Source: Fratercula arctica (Eukaryota; Chordata; Aves; Charadriiformes; Alcidae). Taken from it: 64,000 bases of DNA. Of this stretch, positions 12,086-23,800 are shown piece by piece. The stretch covers positions 23,780,389 to 23,844,388 of the forward strand of contig CANTUZ010000005.1 of the NCBI GenBank assembly GCA_947846985.1, given 5' to 3'. Position numbers and translations under genes: made by a program. Below the pieces are notes generated by a model. That model was not told the origin of the DNA. It saw nothing but the letters and a program-made list of their open reading frames with translations, and did not search any database. The first letter of the stretch is position 1, and each line of letters opens with the position of its first letter.

Positions 12086-13543
12086 CTGTTTTATTTACTA
12101 GTGTAATATTAGCTTGAGACAACTCTGGGACTATTTCTCTTGGACTATTTTGTTTGGGCACTGTGCAGAGTGAATAATATTGAGCATGTGAAAGTCAGAC
12201 AACTGTCATTATGGCTAGATGGCTTACAAGACAACAGTGAAAAACCTCACAAACCTCAAGCCTGAGCCCTCTCTTTGGGCCAGAGCATTAGCTTAATAAA
12301 AGAAAAGAAACACCTGTTGCTGTTTAGAATTCATCAAAATGTACAGTTGTCCTGACTTCTTGGCATAGAATTCAATACACTATTCTACAGTCCCTCATGT
12401 AGACTCCAGGTTTCAGTGCTAGGCTGTACTGAATCAAAGAGTACCACAAATTTTGTTTTGTCATGGAATCTCTCCACCAGCAACACACGTGAAGAGCCAC
12501 AGGCTTACTGGGAAAGAGAGATCAAAAGAGTGAAAACAATATTTCTGTTATACCACAACTACTCAAATCAAATGCACTTCCAAGGTTTGAACAGTAGCAA
12601 TGAACTTCTGCTGTGATGCTCCCTGGAAAACACTTCAGAAACCAACACAGTTTGCACATTTTAAAGCAAACTGCAGCTTTGTAGGAGCTTCTCCATTAGA
12701 CACTTAACTGCTTGTAACCATTCTCCTACCGAAACCATTCTCTAATGGTGGTAATATGAAACAGTTTGTATTTGACAGTGCAGTACTGCAGAGAGGCAAA
12801 GGCTGGCATAAATGTTACTGTACTAATAATACTTATTAGAATAATTTATTGTACTATAATTGTGCATTTGTTTAGAATTAATCCCAAACTAGGTGACTAG
12901 TTCCAAACCTACAGCAATCCATGTGGTATGACAGTGCTTGCTTGCCTAATATTTTTAGAGTTTGGCCACTTGTTCCAAGACACAACTGCTATATCTGGGG
13001 GAAAGAAGAGATAAAGGCGAATGTCTGTGCGATAGCTTTTTTTATTAGTTCAACTCTTCAGCTATGTAAATAAGAGATCGGAATTGGTATAAATTACATT
13101 TTCATATACTTTCCACATACACTTACCATAAAATCAGTGCCTGCTCTCCCTTTTCCTTCCCCCCTCAATCCAAATCAAACCTTTACAAAATTCTGGCCCT
13201 ATTTTATATTCTTCATCTGGCAGATAGAAGTTATAAACATTGAAAGATAAACAGCATGAGGTTTTTTCCTTTCTTAACTTCAAGTAAGAAATATAGAATA
13301 CCTTATCCACACACGTTGTTTTTATACTGGCTTCATAAAACACTTTGCAAATGCCGTTCTGTTGACTTATGTAGTTATTTAGCTATTGATCCTGTTATAC
13401 TCTTCCTAAGGTAAGAACTGATACGAGCATGCTAAGCTGAGGACTTTCACAAGTTTAACTTGTTTATGACCTTTAACAGAACCAACTGCTTTTGATTCTT
13501 TAAATCTCTGAACTGTTGATTAACTACTTTTTTTCTTTCCTAG
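12086..13543. other. unique non-coding sequence
   Basis: No supported gene or repeat is recognised. Short frames such as 12416-12616 plus and 13134-13343 minus have no domain. The last 20 bases form the polypyrimidine tract of the acceptor-like site described next. Confidence 0.65.
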
Positions 13544-13741
13544 GAAAGTGAAGGACATCTGAGACTTACTCTGTTCAACACCTTACTGGAAGTACCAGGT
13601 GTTAACTGGTCAAACCATTGTCACGAGGGAGCTATGTAAATAATATTTTAGGAAGATTGTTCATTTTCAAATATTAGAATTAGATACTACAGTGAAGTCT
13701 ACAGTTGAAGGCAGTCAACAACAGATTAAAAATGGAGCGAG
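13544..13741 (+). other. exon-like segment (possible 5' UTR or lncRNA exon)
   Basis: An acceptor-like site precedes the segment: a branch-point-like TTGATTAAC, a T-rich polypyrimidine tract and TTTCCTAG ending at 13543. A donor-like GAG/GTATGT follows it at 13741/13742. The 198-base segment contains an ATG in good context (AAAATGG, 13732-13734) ten bases before the donor, preceded by an in-frame stop at 13693-13695. That arrangement would suit a non-coding exon carrying a start codon at its end. Joined to the next exon-like segment (25436 or 25441) the frame stops within about ten codons, so the pair would be non-coding or carry an upstream ORF. The call rests on splice-site appearance only. 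Confidence 0.28.
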
Positions 13742-14511
13742 GTATGTATTAGTGAACCATATTCTATGTTTTTGTCTTAAAGCACATGCAGAAATGAAGG
13801 TAAATATGTCAACATAGGTTATGCAGGTGAGTTGATTAAAATGAGTATCTTCTCCTTCAGTCTCACAACACAGTCATTGCCACCATGAAGAAAATTAAGG
13901 AGTGCCAACCCTTAGTGTCTTTGTGTAAATCACTTTGAGGGAACTAATTTCCTTGAGCTTCAGACAAGCTGCCTAACTCTTAAAAGGCTAAAGTAGTCAT
14001 TCAAGCACCTTTGACAGTGGATAAAAATGAGCATGTTCAAAGACAATTACCCATGTTTAAAGCTAGGTATGTTAAGCTGTAGTTTCGTAATCAGTTTAAA
14101 CTAGATTAAGCTGGCAGGAGCTGCAGAAAGAAGTAGCGCCATCATTCTTCTGCAGCTCTATTTCTCCCTTGTGTCAGCACAAGCATTTACCTTCTAGCTC
14201 AAACTAAACAGTTGTTTTTTGCCATGTTAGTTTTAAGCAAGATCAGTTCCCTGGCCTGGTTCACTGTGCAGCTGTACAAAGCTTCCCCAGGAGGGGGAAG
14301 ATGGCAGGGAGGTGAAAGGGGAGCGATAGAAACACTTCCCTTGGCATCAGTGCCAGATGCTGCTGCTGTGAATTGATTGTGAAATTACAGCATAAGATGC
14401 AATAGGTTGCCTGCCTCTGTTGATTACAGATGAGACCTCACTGACTGGCCTGGGCTGTAGGGGAGTAGAAACCACCCTAAAGATGCCTGTACAGAGTATC
14501 TGAAAAGACTT
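13742..14511. other. unique non-coding sequence
   Basis: No supported gene. GC rises toward the CR1 boundary (about 14260-14345 is G-rich), with no identifiable element. Confidence 0.65.
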
Positions 14512-15256
14512 CATAGAATCATAGAATAGTTTGAGTTGAATGGAATCTTTAAAGGTCATCTATTCCAAAACCCCTGCCATGGGCAGGGACACCTCCCACT
14601 AGACCAGGTTGCTCAAAGTCCCATCCAGCCTGGCCTTGAACACCTCCAGGGGTGGGGCATCCACAACTTCTCTGGGCAATGTGTTCCATCGCCTCATCAC
14701 CCTGACAGTAAAGAATTTCTTCTTTATAGCTAGTCTAAATCTACCCTCTTTTAGTTTAAAACCATTACCCCTTGTCCCATTGCAACAGTCCCTACTAAAA
14801 AGTCTGTCCCCATCTTTCCTGTAGGCCCCCTTTAAGTACTGGAAGGCTGTTATAAGGTCTCCCCAGAGCCTTCTCTTCCCCAGGCTGAACTACCCCAACT
14901 CTCTCAGCCTGTCCTCACAGGGGAGGTGCTCCAGCCCTCTGATCATCTTTGTGGCCCTCCTCTGAACCCGCTCCAACAGGTCCGTGTCTTTCCTGTACTG
15001 AGGACTCCAGAGTTAGACACAGTACTCCTGCTGGGGTCTCACCTGAGTGGAGTAGAGGGGCAGAATCACCTCCCTCGACCTGCTGGCCACGCTTCTTTTG
15101 ACACAGCCCAGGATACAGTTGACTTTCTGGGCTGTGAGTGCACATTGCCAGGTCATGTCCAGCTTTTCATCCACCAACATCCTCAAGTCCTTCTTGGCAG
15201 GGCTGCCCTTCATACCCCAGTCTGTACTGATACTGGGGGTTGCCCTGACCTTGCTT
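14512..15256 (-). mobile_element. CR1 LINE, 5'-truncated, minus strand
   Basis: A copy of a chicken-repeat-1 non-LTR retrotransposon, read from right to left. Its 3' end is the octamer-type tail (CATAGAATCATAGAAT on the plus strand, 14512-14527), followed by the conserved CR1 3' UTR (CCATGGGCAGGGACACCT and so on). It continues into the C-terminus of ORF2. The minus-strand frame at 15013-15213 reads the typical C-terminal segment, with ILGCVKRSVASRSREV and VDEKLDM, and has no intact reverse transcriptase. The element ends abruptly near 15256, the usual 5' truncation of CR1. Internal stops and frameshifts make it a dead copy. Confidence 0.95.
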
Positions 15257-15317
15257 TAGAATGTTACATTTTTCACATAAAGATAGATTTCTTAATGAAA
15301 AGCAGAGGATTTTATTT

Positions 15318-15319
<2 letters not shown>

Positions 15320-15349
<30 letters not shown>
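15320..15349. repeat. poly-T run (30 bases)
   Basis: Uninterrupted T. It would be the A tail of a minus-strand retrocopy lying to the right, but no recognisable body was found at 15350-16130. CR1 copies lack poly(A) tails, so this run is not part of the neighbouring CR1. Confidence 0.95.
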
Positions 15350-15352
<3 letters not shown>

Positions 15353-18300
15353 CTTAGAACACTTCCAAACATGCTGTATACACAAAGGTAAACAGGGTAG
15401 TTTTATAATATACATCAACAGAACAAAAAGAATTCATTTTCAGAATACTAAATGGATACATATTGTACTTATATTTTAATTTTAACTATGCACAAGGGAA
15501 CTAAATATACAGTCTAAGTCATATAGAAATACGGGAGAACTAGACCCATGATATATCTTGTCTACAGTTTCTAACAAAGGCTTAAGTCCTTTGGGATTCA
15601 TACGGATTGATAAAAAAAATTAAAAAGGAAAAAAGTAATAAACTGTAATGGAAACCATGTTTCTGTTCTGTTGCCAGAAGGGATTATAATATTCTGAGTA
15701 CTATATACTTCTGAAAATGAAAAGCGAGCACAAAAAAAGGGCGAAGAAGTAGCATGGGGGAAGGGAGGAAGACAAACTTACATTTGTTTTTATATCTTAC
15801 AATGCTAATGATTCAAAGGTGCTCATTTGATATGACAACTAGATCTTTCATCTTTTAGCCCACTGAACACTGAAAAACATCAGACAACTGTCACAGTATT
15901 TTTAGAAGAAGAAGAAGGGGGAGAGGGGAATCTCCAAATGGACTGAAAACCTCCACTTAGTTTTGAAAAAGAACATTTAGATGCATTTTCCAGAGATAAA
16001 GGATGGTGTTTGGGAGACTTATTTGCTTCTCTGCCCTCTAAAGACTTTGCAGTAAATTTCCTCTGCCCATGACAAATGCCCCGTAGTACAGAAGAGCTGA
16101 TCCAGTTCCAGGGACAGAATTCCTCCACCATTTAAAGGACTGATGACCAAGTTATGCAGGAGTCTCTGGCTTCACCAGTTTTTTGTGTTGATGCATTTTA
16201 TTATTATTTGTAGTGGGTAATTTAGCTACAATTTAAGGGCTACATCTGCTACGAGAAAGACTGGTCCCATAGATGAAATTATGGTTTCCATGGAAATTTG
16301 CTTTCAACATGATAGAACAATAGTGAAATTCAAATTCTGCCACATATTATGTAAAACTGAAAAGTTTCTGAGGCTGGCCTTCCCTTATATCTTAAACAAA
16401 ATTTGTCTGGAAGTGATTGATAAATCCAGGCAATAAGTTTGGCTAGCAGAAAAGTACTGAAAGATATAAAAAAACAGATAGCATTGTTCTGTTTTAGATT
16501 AAAACTTGATTTTTAGATTATCCTAAATCACGAGGTTCAGGCAGTAGTCAGATGTGCGGTTGGCTGAACTAGCTTGGATAGGATCTGAACTGATTTGTCT
16601 TTTTAGTCCCTTTGGTCTGTGTTATAATAGGTCCCTTCCTGATTGCAGGTATTATCATTATTTATGGCCTCTGAAAAATACCACTCCCAAAAAATATTAC
16701 CAGGTAGATGTAGGCAAGTATTCAAGATTTTTTTCAGAGAAATATTTTCTTCAAAACATGTTTGTTGTTCAAACAAGTTGTGATTCTCAGACAATAATGG
16801 TCCTGGCTCAGCTTTTGCTTCTGTATCTATGGCTACAGGAAACCAAAATCCAAGATTTGAAGTGGACTCTTCTAACTTCACCTCTCAATAGAGAAAAAAA
16901 TCTCTGTGTATCCAAATTCTGGTAATTTAAATTATTGTAATCTGCTTGATTTCAACTGTTTTTAAATTTGATGTGGTTTAGAATTTAGGTTTTCTTCTTG
17001 CAATAGAAACAACCACTGCCTGCTTTTATGAGATTTCTGACCACAGTTAAGCAAAGATTCGTCCCATAACTGTAATGGGAAAATAGCTATTGTCTCAATA
17101 AGAAAATGATTCTTCTACACTGCATCAGATTGTGTCATATCTTTCTAAATATTGTTCCACTTGTTTTTGTGTCAAATATAACAGCTTCTAAGTACACAAC
17201 TCAGAAGTTGCCATCTACTTAAAGTCATCTTCTCATAATCTACTTACAGTTTACTTATATAAACTACAGTTTATATGTGCATTCCGTTCTCTTTTACCTA
17301 AATAAAAAATACTTTTCCTCTAAGCCTTGATGCCCTCATTTTAAAATACACAGAAATATTTGGGAGTTTATCCCAGTTGAGAACTGAATATGTTTTATGA
17401 TTGTAGCTAAAAGTTGTTCTTCATTAGTTTCATAAACTTTATAACTTTGGGAATCTCAGCTTTTGCCTGTACATTTTTAATTGTTTTATGCTATTACTCA
17501 ACCTCTAACAATATGACTGAAAAAATCACTTCTGCTACTTTCCACATCCCTCTCCACCTGCCCCTGGAAAATTTTCATTAAACAGGATACATACTAGCAC
17601 TGTTTTCAATTGCAATTTGACATGATTCTCTCTACATAATTGCCAGAAAATAAAGGATATCAAATATCAGTGAGAAGTCATATTTGATGAGCTGTGATTA
17701 TTGTGATTATACAAATGAGAAATGGTGGAGAACTGCTGAGATACGCCCTTTTCAAAAAGTAGCTGGAACAAAGACTGGAAAAGAGACAGTGTACACGCAA
17801 CCTCTGAAGTGTGATACTTTGGTTAAGTATCTTACCCGTAAGAGGAAAAAAACAACTATTATCATGGCAAGATAAGTTATTATTCAGTGGAAAATAATAC
17901 CAACTGTTAAAAGGAATTTTTTAAAGCTAAAACTTACTGAGCAACAGAAGCTTCAGGAAAAAACAAAACTAAGAAAGCTTTTGTGTGGTCTTTGGCATAA
18001 AAACAACACAAAATCTGGAGCAAATTATGGTTGATATAAACAGTAGAATCTGGGTTTGTCTGACATCGTTTATGGAATTTTAATTAATACAGAGACTGGT
18101 GAAGCCGTCAGACTACAGAGACTGAAGCAGAAAATCAGGAGTTCAGAAAGAGGTTGTATACGACTCCATTTTATGTAATCTATTTTGAATGTTATCTCTT
18201 TCCTTTATATGTTAAAAATATAAAATTAAGGTTTGGTTGCCTCTATTGATAGTTTTCCTTCTCACAGAGATGTTTTGTCTTCCTAAACATTAATTTAGTG

Positions 18301-19298
18301 TGTAGTATGTTTAACACATCAAAAAAATTAATTATGATATTTTTAAAATGTTGAATTTTCTAATCTTTATAGATGAATTTTGATTATTATTCTAAACTGA
18401 TATTATGCCATTTGTTTTACCCTACAGAAACCTTTAAACTTATAGGGATTTTCATTGTTTGGAAGACATTAGGATAGCCTCTGAGACTTTGAAAAGCAGG
18501 TGGAAAACAATTCAAAAAGCCAGATCCTACTCTCATTTATGTTAATGTGAATTAAGCTTACAATGAAACAATTGGGAAGGGAAAAAAAAAAAAAACAACC
18601 AAGGAATAAAATCAAATACCAGCATAAAATTCTGTAACTAATGAGACCGAATAATGACTTTTTTTCTTATTTTCTTTCTAAACTGTGGATGTTAAGTTTG
18701 CATAATATCTCAGCCTCTTCAATAGAAACAGAACTTGCCATTAAAATGTGTTTGTTCTGAAGAGCTGTGCTATCTCCTTTTCAAAGGAAGGAAACTTCAT
18801 GTTATTGTGTCTTCTCAAGTTTAAGCAGTAAATTTGAGGTTGAGACTGAACCTGAATACAAACTGAGGTCTTCTGAGCTCATCCTTAGTAAGGTGTCAGC
18901 TTGACAGAAAAGATGGTCTGTCCCTCCATCATTCAAGTTAGGTTGATTTCTGGCAACAGGGAATCTATCCGTACGTTCACGTCTTCAGGAAATGCACACA
19001 CTTATTCTTGAGAAGACAGTAAATTACACCAGTCCAACTGGGAGTACGCCAGCAGTATAGTTTATTTCTTATCTTTTCATTACAGTTAATCTGCTGCTAT
19101 TTATAAAAACCTAATGTACCTTATTTGCTCATTAGGTAATTCTCCAATGCCAAATTAATGGCAGTGGGAAGTGATAGACAAATTCACTTTCTTTTCTGTC
19201 TCGTAAATGTATGAATCCAAGGGCAAAGAATTCAAGATCTATAATGGCGTATGCAGTCTCTAAAGTAAAAGAAGATGGGGATGCAGTTTGAATCAAAA
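15350..19298. other. unique non-coding sequence
   Basis: No supported gene. The minus-strand frame 15880-16131 (83 codons) and the plus-strand frame 16554-16925 (123 codons) are the longest. The second overlaps a 92-codon minus-strand frame (16603-16881). None shows a family signature. Scattered A-rich runs are present (for example 18583-18596). Confidence 0.65.
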
Positions 19299-19370
19299 TT
19301 AGTTAACTAGCTCGAATTAATTAACTAGCTTGAATTAGTTAACTAGCTTGATCAAGTTAACTAGCCTGAA
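19299..19370. repeat. minisatellite-like tandem array, 18-bp unit, about four copies
   Basis: Units are TTAGTTAACTAGCTCGAA (19299), TTAATTAACTAGCTTGAA (19317), a 21-base variant ending GATCAA (19335) and a partial unit GTTAACTAGCCTGAA (19356). Each carries the self-complementary core TTAACTAG or its near-palindrome, so the array is both tandem and dyad-rich. Confidence 0.9.
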
Positions 19371-19530
19371 TATTTGGCTGATGCAAGAAAATTAAGGACA
19401 AAATTAAGTGACAAAAACTCAAAAAGAAAGTAGAAAAAAATTCAGTACCCTGATCACAGGAACTGATATGGGGAAGAAGGTCATGTCACATCTTTAAGAC
19501 GAAAAAATAAAGAAGAAAAAAGTATAAATA

Positions 19531-19546
19531 AAAAGGGTGTGTGAAT
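19531..19546. repeat. left copy of a 16-bp direct repeat flanking a CR1-containing interval
   Basis: AAAAGGGTGTGTGAAT here is repeated exactly at 20799-20814, directly after the CR1 3' end. It may be a target-site duplication. Confidence 0.7.
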
Positions 19547-20186
19547 TTCCTAGATGAAAATTCAAAGGCAGAAACATAAAACATAAAACGAATGGATACA
19601 ATCAGGGAAAATAAACAAAAGGCTTGAGTCAAGTGGAAATATCACCCTGAAATTAAAGTCGTGTGTGACAAAAGGATGGAATACAAGTTAAAGAAACACT
19701 TCATTTTTAAAAATATTGGATATATGTGAAAGTGGGACTTATTGCTAAGAAAAAAAAGGCAGAGAGGAATGAAACAGAAGGATAAGAAAGGCTGAATATA
19801 GAAATTAAAGGGCAAAAGTACTGCTTTTGTCAGTTAGTGTCAACACATGGTGTTAAGCTGCAATGGAATAGAAGTGCACATTGTCACTATCACATGCAAA
19901 CAGTTTATCAGCATAAAAGAGCAAAATATTCAAAGGCTCACAGCCTGAATATAGATATAGACAAAGCCAAAAATCAGCAACAATTCAGTTATGGACTGGA
20001 AAAAACACATTTAGCTCTTTTTCAGTATCCTTCCACTTCTTAGTGCCAATTACAGGGATAATATGTGGAGAAAGGCGGCTTCTTATTGAACTTAGGTGGC
20101 ATGTGGCTTTTTGCAAATAGCATGTTTTCATCTATTCCTACCCAGTAAGCAGCGCAGCTGAAGTATCATTTGAAATACATAAGTGA
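19547..20186. other. sequence between the left direct repeat and the CR1 body
   Basis: About 640 bases of A-rich, CR1-unlike sequence lie between the left 16-bp repeat and the first recognisable CR1 base. One short frame (19837-20043) has no domain. If the flanking repeats are a target-site duplication, this stretch entered with the CR1 tail as one unit. Otherwise it is ordinary host DNA. Confidence 0.4.
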
Positions 20187-20798
20187 CCAAAATCATATCC
20201 TGGGCTGCATCAAAAGAAGCGTGGCCAGCAGCTCAAGGAAGGTGATTTTGCCTCTCTGCTCTTGTGAGACCCCACCTGGAGTATTTCATCCAGCTCTGGG
20301 GCCTCCCAATGTAAGAAGAACATGGACCTGTTGGAGTGAGTCCAGAGGAGGGCCACAAAGATGATCAGAGGGCAGGAGCACCTCTCCTATGAAGACAGGC
20401 TGAGAGAGTTGGGGTTGTCCAGCCTGGAGAAGAGAAGGTTCCAGGGATAGCGGCCTTCCAGTACCTGAAGGGGGCCTACAGGAAAGATGGGGAGGGGGAA
20501 TTCTTTATCAGGGAGTGTAGCAATAGGATGAGGTGCAATGGTTTTAAACTAAAAGAGGGTAGATTTAGACTAGACATAAGGAAGAAATTCTTTATTGTCA
20601 GTGTGGTGAGACACTGGAACAGGTTGCCCAGGGAAGCTGTGGACGCCCCATCATTGGAAGTGTTCAAGGACAGGTTGGATGGGGCTTTGAGCAACCTGGT
20701 CTAGTGGAAGGTGTCCCTGGCCATGGCAGGGGTGTTGGAATCAGATGGTCTTTAAGATCCCTTCCAACTCTAACCGTTCTATGATTTTATGATTCTAT
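20187..20798 (+). mobile_element. CR1 LINE, 5'-truncated, plus strand
   Basis: A chicken-repeat-1 copy on the plus strand, opposite in orientation to the one at 14512-15256. It starts inside the ORF2 C-terminus (ILGCIKRSVASSSRKV in the frame of 20170-20364). It runs through the conserved CR1 end region (GTGTCCCTGGCCATGGCAGG near 20711). It finishes with two octamer-like units (TATGATTTTATGATTCTAT) at 20798. Relative to typical CR1 sequence there are small internal deletions (for example near 20440-20450), so it is inactive. Two such inverted CR1 copies about 5 kb apart could pair. Confidence 0.95.
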
Positions 20799-20814
20799 AA
20801 AAGGGTGTGTGAAT
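20799..20814. repeat. right copy of the 16-bp direct repeat, abutting the CR1 3' end
   Basis: Exactly identical to 19531-19546 and starting at the first base after the CR1 terminal octamer. Confidence 0.7.
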
Positions 20815-23800
20815 GTGGCATTAGGTGTAGGGGAACTAAAATAACAAATTTAATAATTACAAATAAGCATATACAAAAGAACCTGGAGCAGATAACAAAA
20901 AACCTTGAACTACAAATACCAAGAAACATGGAACTCATCAGAGTTCTTCCACTGATTTTATATGTCATCAGTATTTAGCTCAGAAAGGTCCTCTTTTCCA
21001 TAAGGGACAAAGTGAAAGAGGAAAAGATTTTTAGACAGCTGAGTTGGATAAAAGTAATGGAAAGTGCCATGGTAAAATAGGAATGAACAAGTACAAGATT
21101 AAGGGGCTTGATTAAACACAGATACAACAACTCAAATAGGGCAAGTAACAACAAGGAGTACTTCTCAGTTCTTTTAAAGCCAGATCATGAAGTTACAGAC
21201 AGTTACAAAATATGAAAGGCTTCTGTATTATGCACATAAATGACATTCACAATGCCATAGGGCAGAGAGCAGAAGGAGATGCTAAAACAGGAAAGGAGCA
21301 CACTGAGAATTTGGATAGACATCTTGAAATGAACCATGTCAGAAACAATGAAAATATATCAGGTCTGGTTTGTTTTCCTTTTCCAACATGATGGCAAAAT
21401 GAAAAGCTTACATTTTCAGAGAGTGGAGAGACCAATAAGGATTGTTAAGATGATAATGCCTCTTAAAAATCTTTGCTGCAACTTCCACTTCTAAGTATGC
21501 TCTGCTTCTCCTTTTCTTGTAGTATGTATACTGTGTAAATAAATGCTTGAAACTGGATGTTCAGAGGACACGAGAGGCTTAGAAGACAAGACGCCATTCC
21601 CATTTGTATAATTGCTTTATCTCTGCCACAGATACTTTGCATCTGGTTTTGGTAAAGCATGTGAAGTTATCTGGGAGCTTAGACTCAGCTCATTAGCAGG
21701 CTTACTGCAGCCAAGAAATCAACGGACCACAGAGCAAACTATCTTTTCCAGAGACAGAAGGGAAATGGGCATGGGAAAATGGACTAATGCACACACTGCT
21801 AGAAAAGTTCATAGTGTCACCACTCCATGGTCATACCTGCGCTACTTATCAATGTAATAATGATGTATCAGTGTGTTAATGAGAACAAAACATTGGCAAT
21901 TGGGACTCCTGTGCCTTGTCAGATTCCCTATATGAACTCAACCTTTGGGCTGAACGAGGACAACAGCAATGACAATACAAGTTTTAACCTACCTCTGCAT
22001 TTGAGCCCAGCACGTATTTATTGTGTCTGGTCTATGCGGTAGGAAGTTGGCACATATGTACTGGCTTACATGCAATAAGTATTTTCCAGTTCACAGGTGG
22101 AGAAACAAGACTTGATCTTAAAACTAGTTTAAGGCACATATTTTTATTTTGTGCAGAAAGAACTAGTAGCACTATAACTAAGCTGTTCCTGGGCCTTATG
22201 TTCAAGCCAAAGTTGAAGGCACATTTGCAGAAGCAACATTACAAGCTTCCAGAGGGAAAAGTGGTAGCAGGGGAAAATCATAGTATTACTTCTTGTCAGC
22301 ACTGGATGGAGACCTACATCACATTAAGCATCCTAATCAGGTTGAAGCACATTTCAATGCAATATGCTCCATGTATTCTTGTCCTCTTACAAGAACAGGC
22401 AAAGTAGACACTTGTTGCAATACTATTAGGTATATATATATTTCTTGCTCAATTGGGTATGACCTGTTGCAAACCCTTTCTTTTTCATCTTGAAACACAT
22501 TTTTTCATCATGAATTTTTGTAATTTAACATCACTGGACAGTCTTTGTCATACTTGAAAGGAAATCTTCAATATATTTTTAATTCTTAATATTAATGCAG
22601 TAGGCAAAAAGATATTAAAATCCAATTTTCAGTACTTATCTATTGGTTTTTACAGTATCAAGCAAAAAGTAGCATATAATAACTATATCATGCCACCTTT
22701 CTCTTTTAGGCAAACTTTAAAGATTACCTTGACTCTTTAGAATACAATTTAGTGATTGCCATCCATGCCACATTCAACCAACGGGAAAAAGCATTCTGTA
22801 GGTTTTATTCATCCAGAACTATAAAGAGTATAGAGTGAATAATAACATTTGCCTGGCCAAGATGCCAGGGATGCACAGGGTAAAAATTAATCCAGCTTGC
22901 TTTTGAGCAGGTGATGTACACGCTTTCACACTGGCAGCAGAAAACCTTTCAAGTTGGAGGTGAACTAAGGAGCTCAAAAATGGACGCAGTAGATATGAAA
23001 TCAGAAGAAAATACTCTGGAATACTCTTATGACCATAAATGCTTTTCATTATTATGTAAGGCTGAATTTCCCCACCTCAGTATTATACATTTAGAGCTCA
23101 CATAACTCCACAAAGAATGACATGAAACTGAGGTACTTAAACTGCTTTATGCCAAAATCTTCCAAGATTAACTTCTGTACAGTATAGTTCACACAGCTGT
23201 TTTTTAATATTAACTGTCAAAAAGAGACCACAGACATAGATATAGAAGGAAAAACAAGAGTGGTCCTAGCTCTAATAGGAACAGTGTGGGCTACATAGAG
23301 GACAAATACATGGCCTGAGAAAGAGGCAGGGCTGCTAAATGCTTTCATACTAGGTAGATGTTTCTGTTTTTTTTTCCTGATGCATAGTTCCCCAATTAGT
23401 GCATCACCTTACGAAGTCTACAGTTCTTCCAGAACATTGCTGTTTGGGGTATTTACTGAAAGCCACGTTTCATCACCTTGCTTCTACAAAACCCTACCAG
23501 GCCTTTATAATCCATGACATTTTGATGACTATTTTAAAATTTATCAAAAATTATGGGATCTAATTACTCGTAGAACATGGGCACGTTTGACAAGTGCACA
23601 GAAACAAAACAACAAACTCTTAAAACAAGTTTTATTTTACTTTATCTAGAGAGACCTTCCTTCATTTTATATAATTTCTCTATTCAGAGGTACTGGTATT
23701 TTAAAACATTGAATCCTACTTGGAGATTTTGAGCATATGTAATAATATGTAAATATATGTAATAATATTCTGTGATTGTTTTTAATCTCAGTATAGTTTG

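Noticed and set aside
15294..15730. Retrocopy between AATGAAAAGC repeats (15294 and 15716) with the poly-T run as its tail
   Set aside because: The 10-base match is AT-rich and is not adjacent to the poly-T run, the body matches no recognised transcript, and no polyadenylation signal is placed correctly.
22021..22407. 128-codon plus-strand frame as a gene
   Set aside because: Non-ATG start, no domain, no splice-site pair, and overlapped by other frames.
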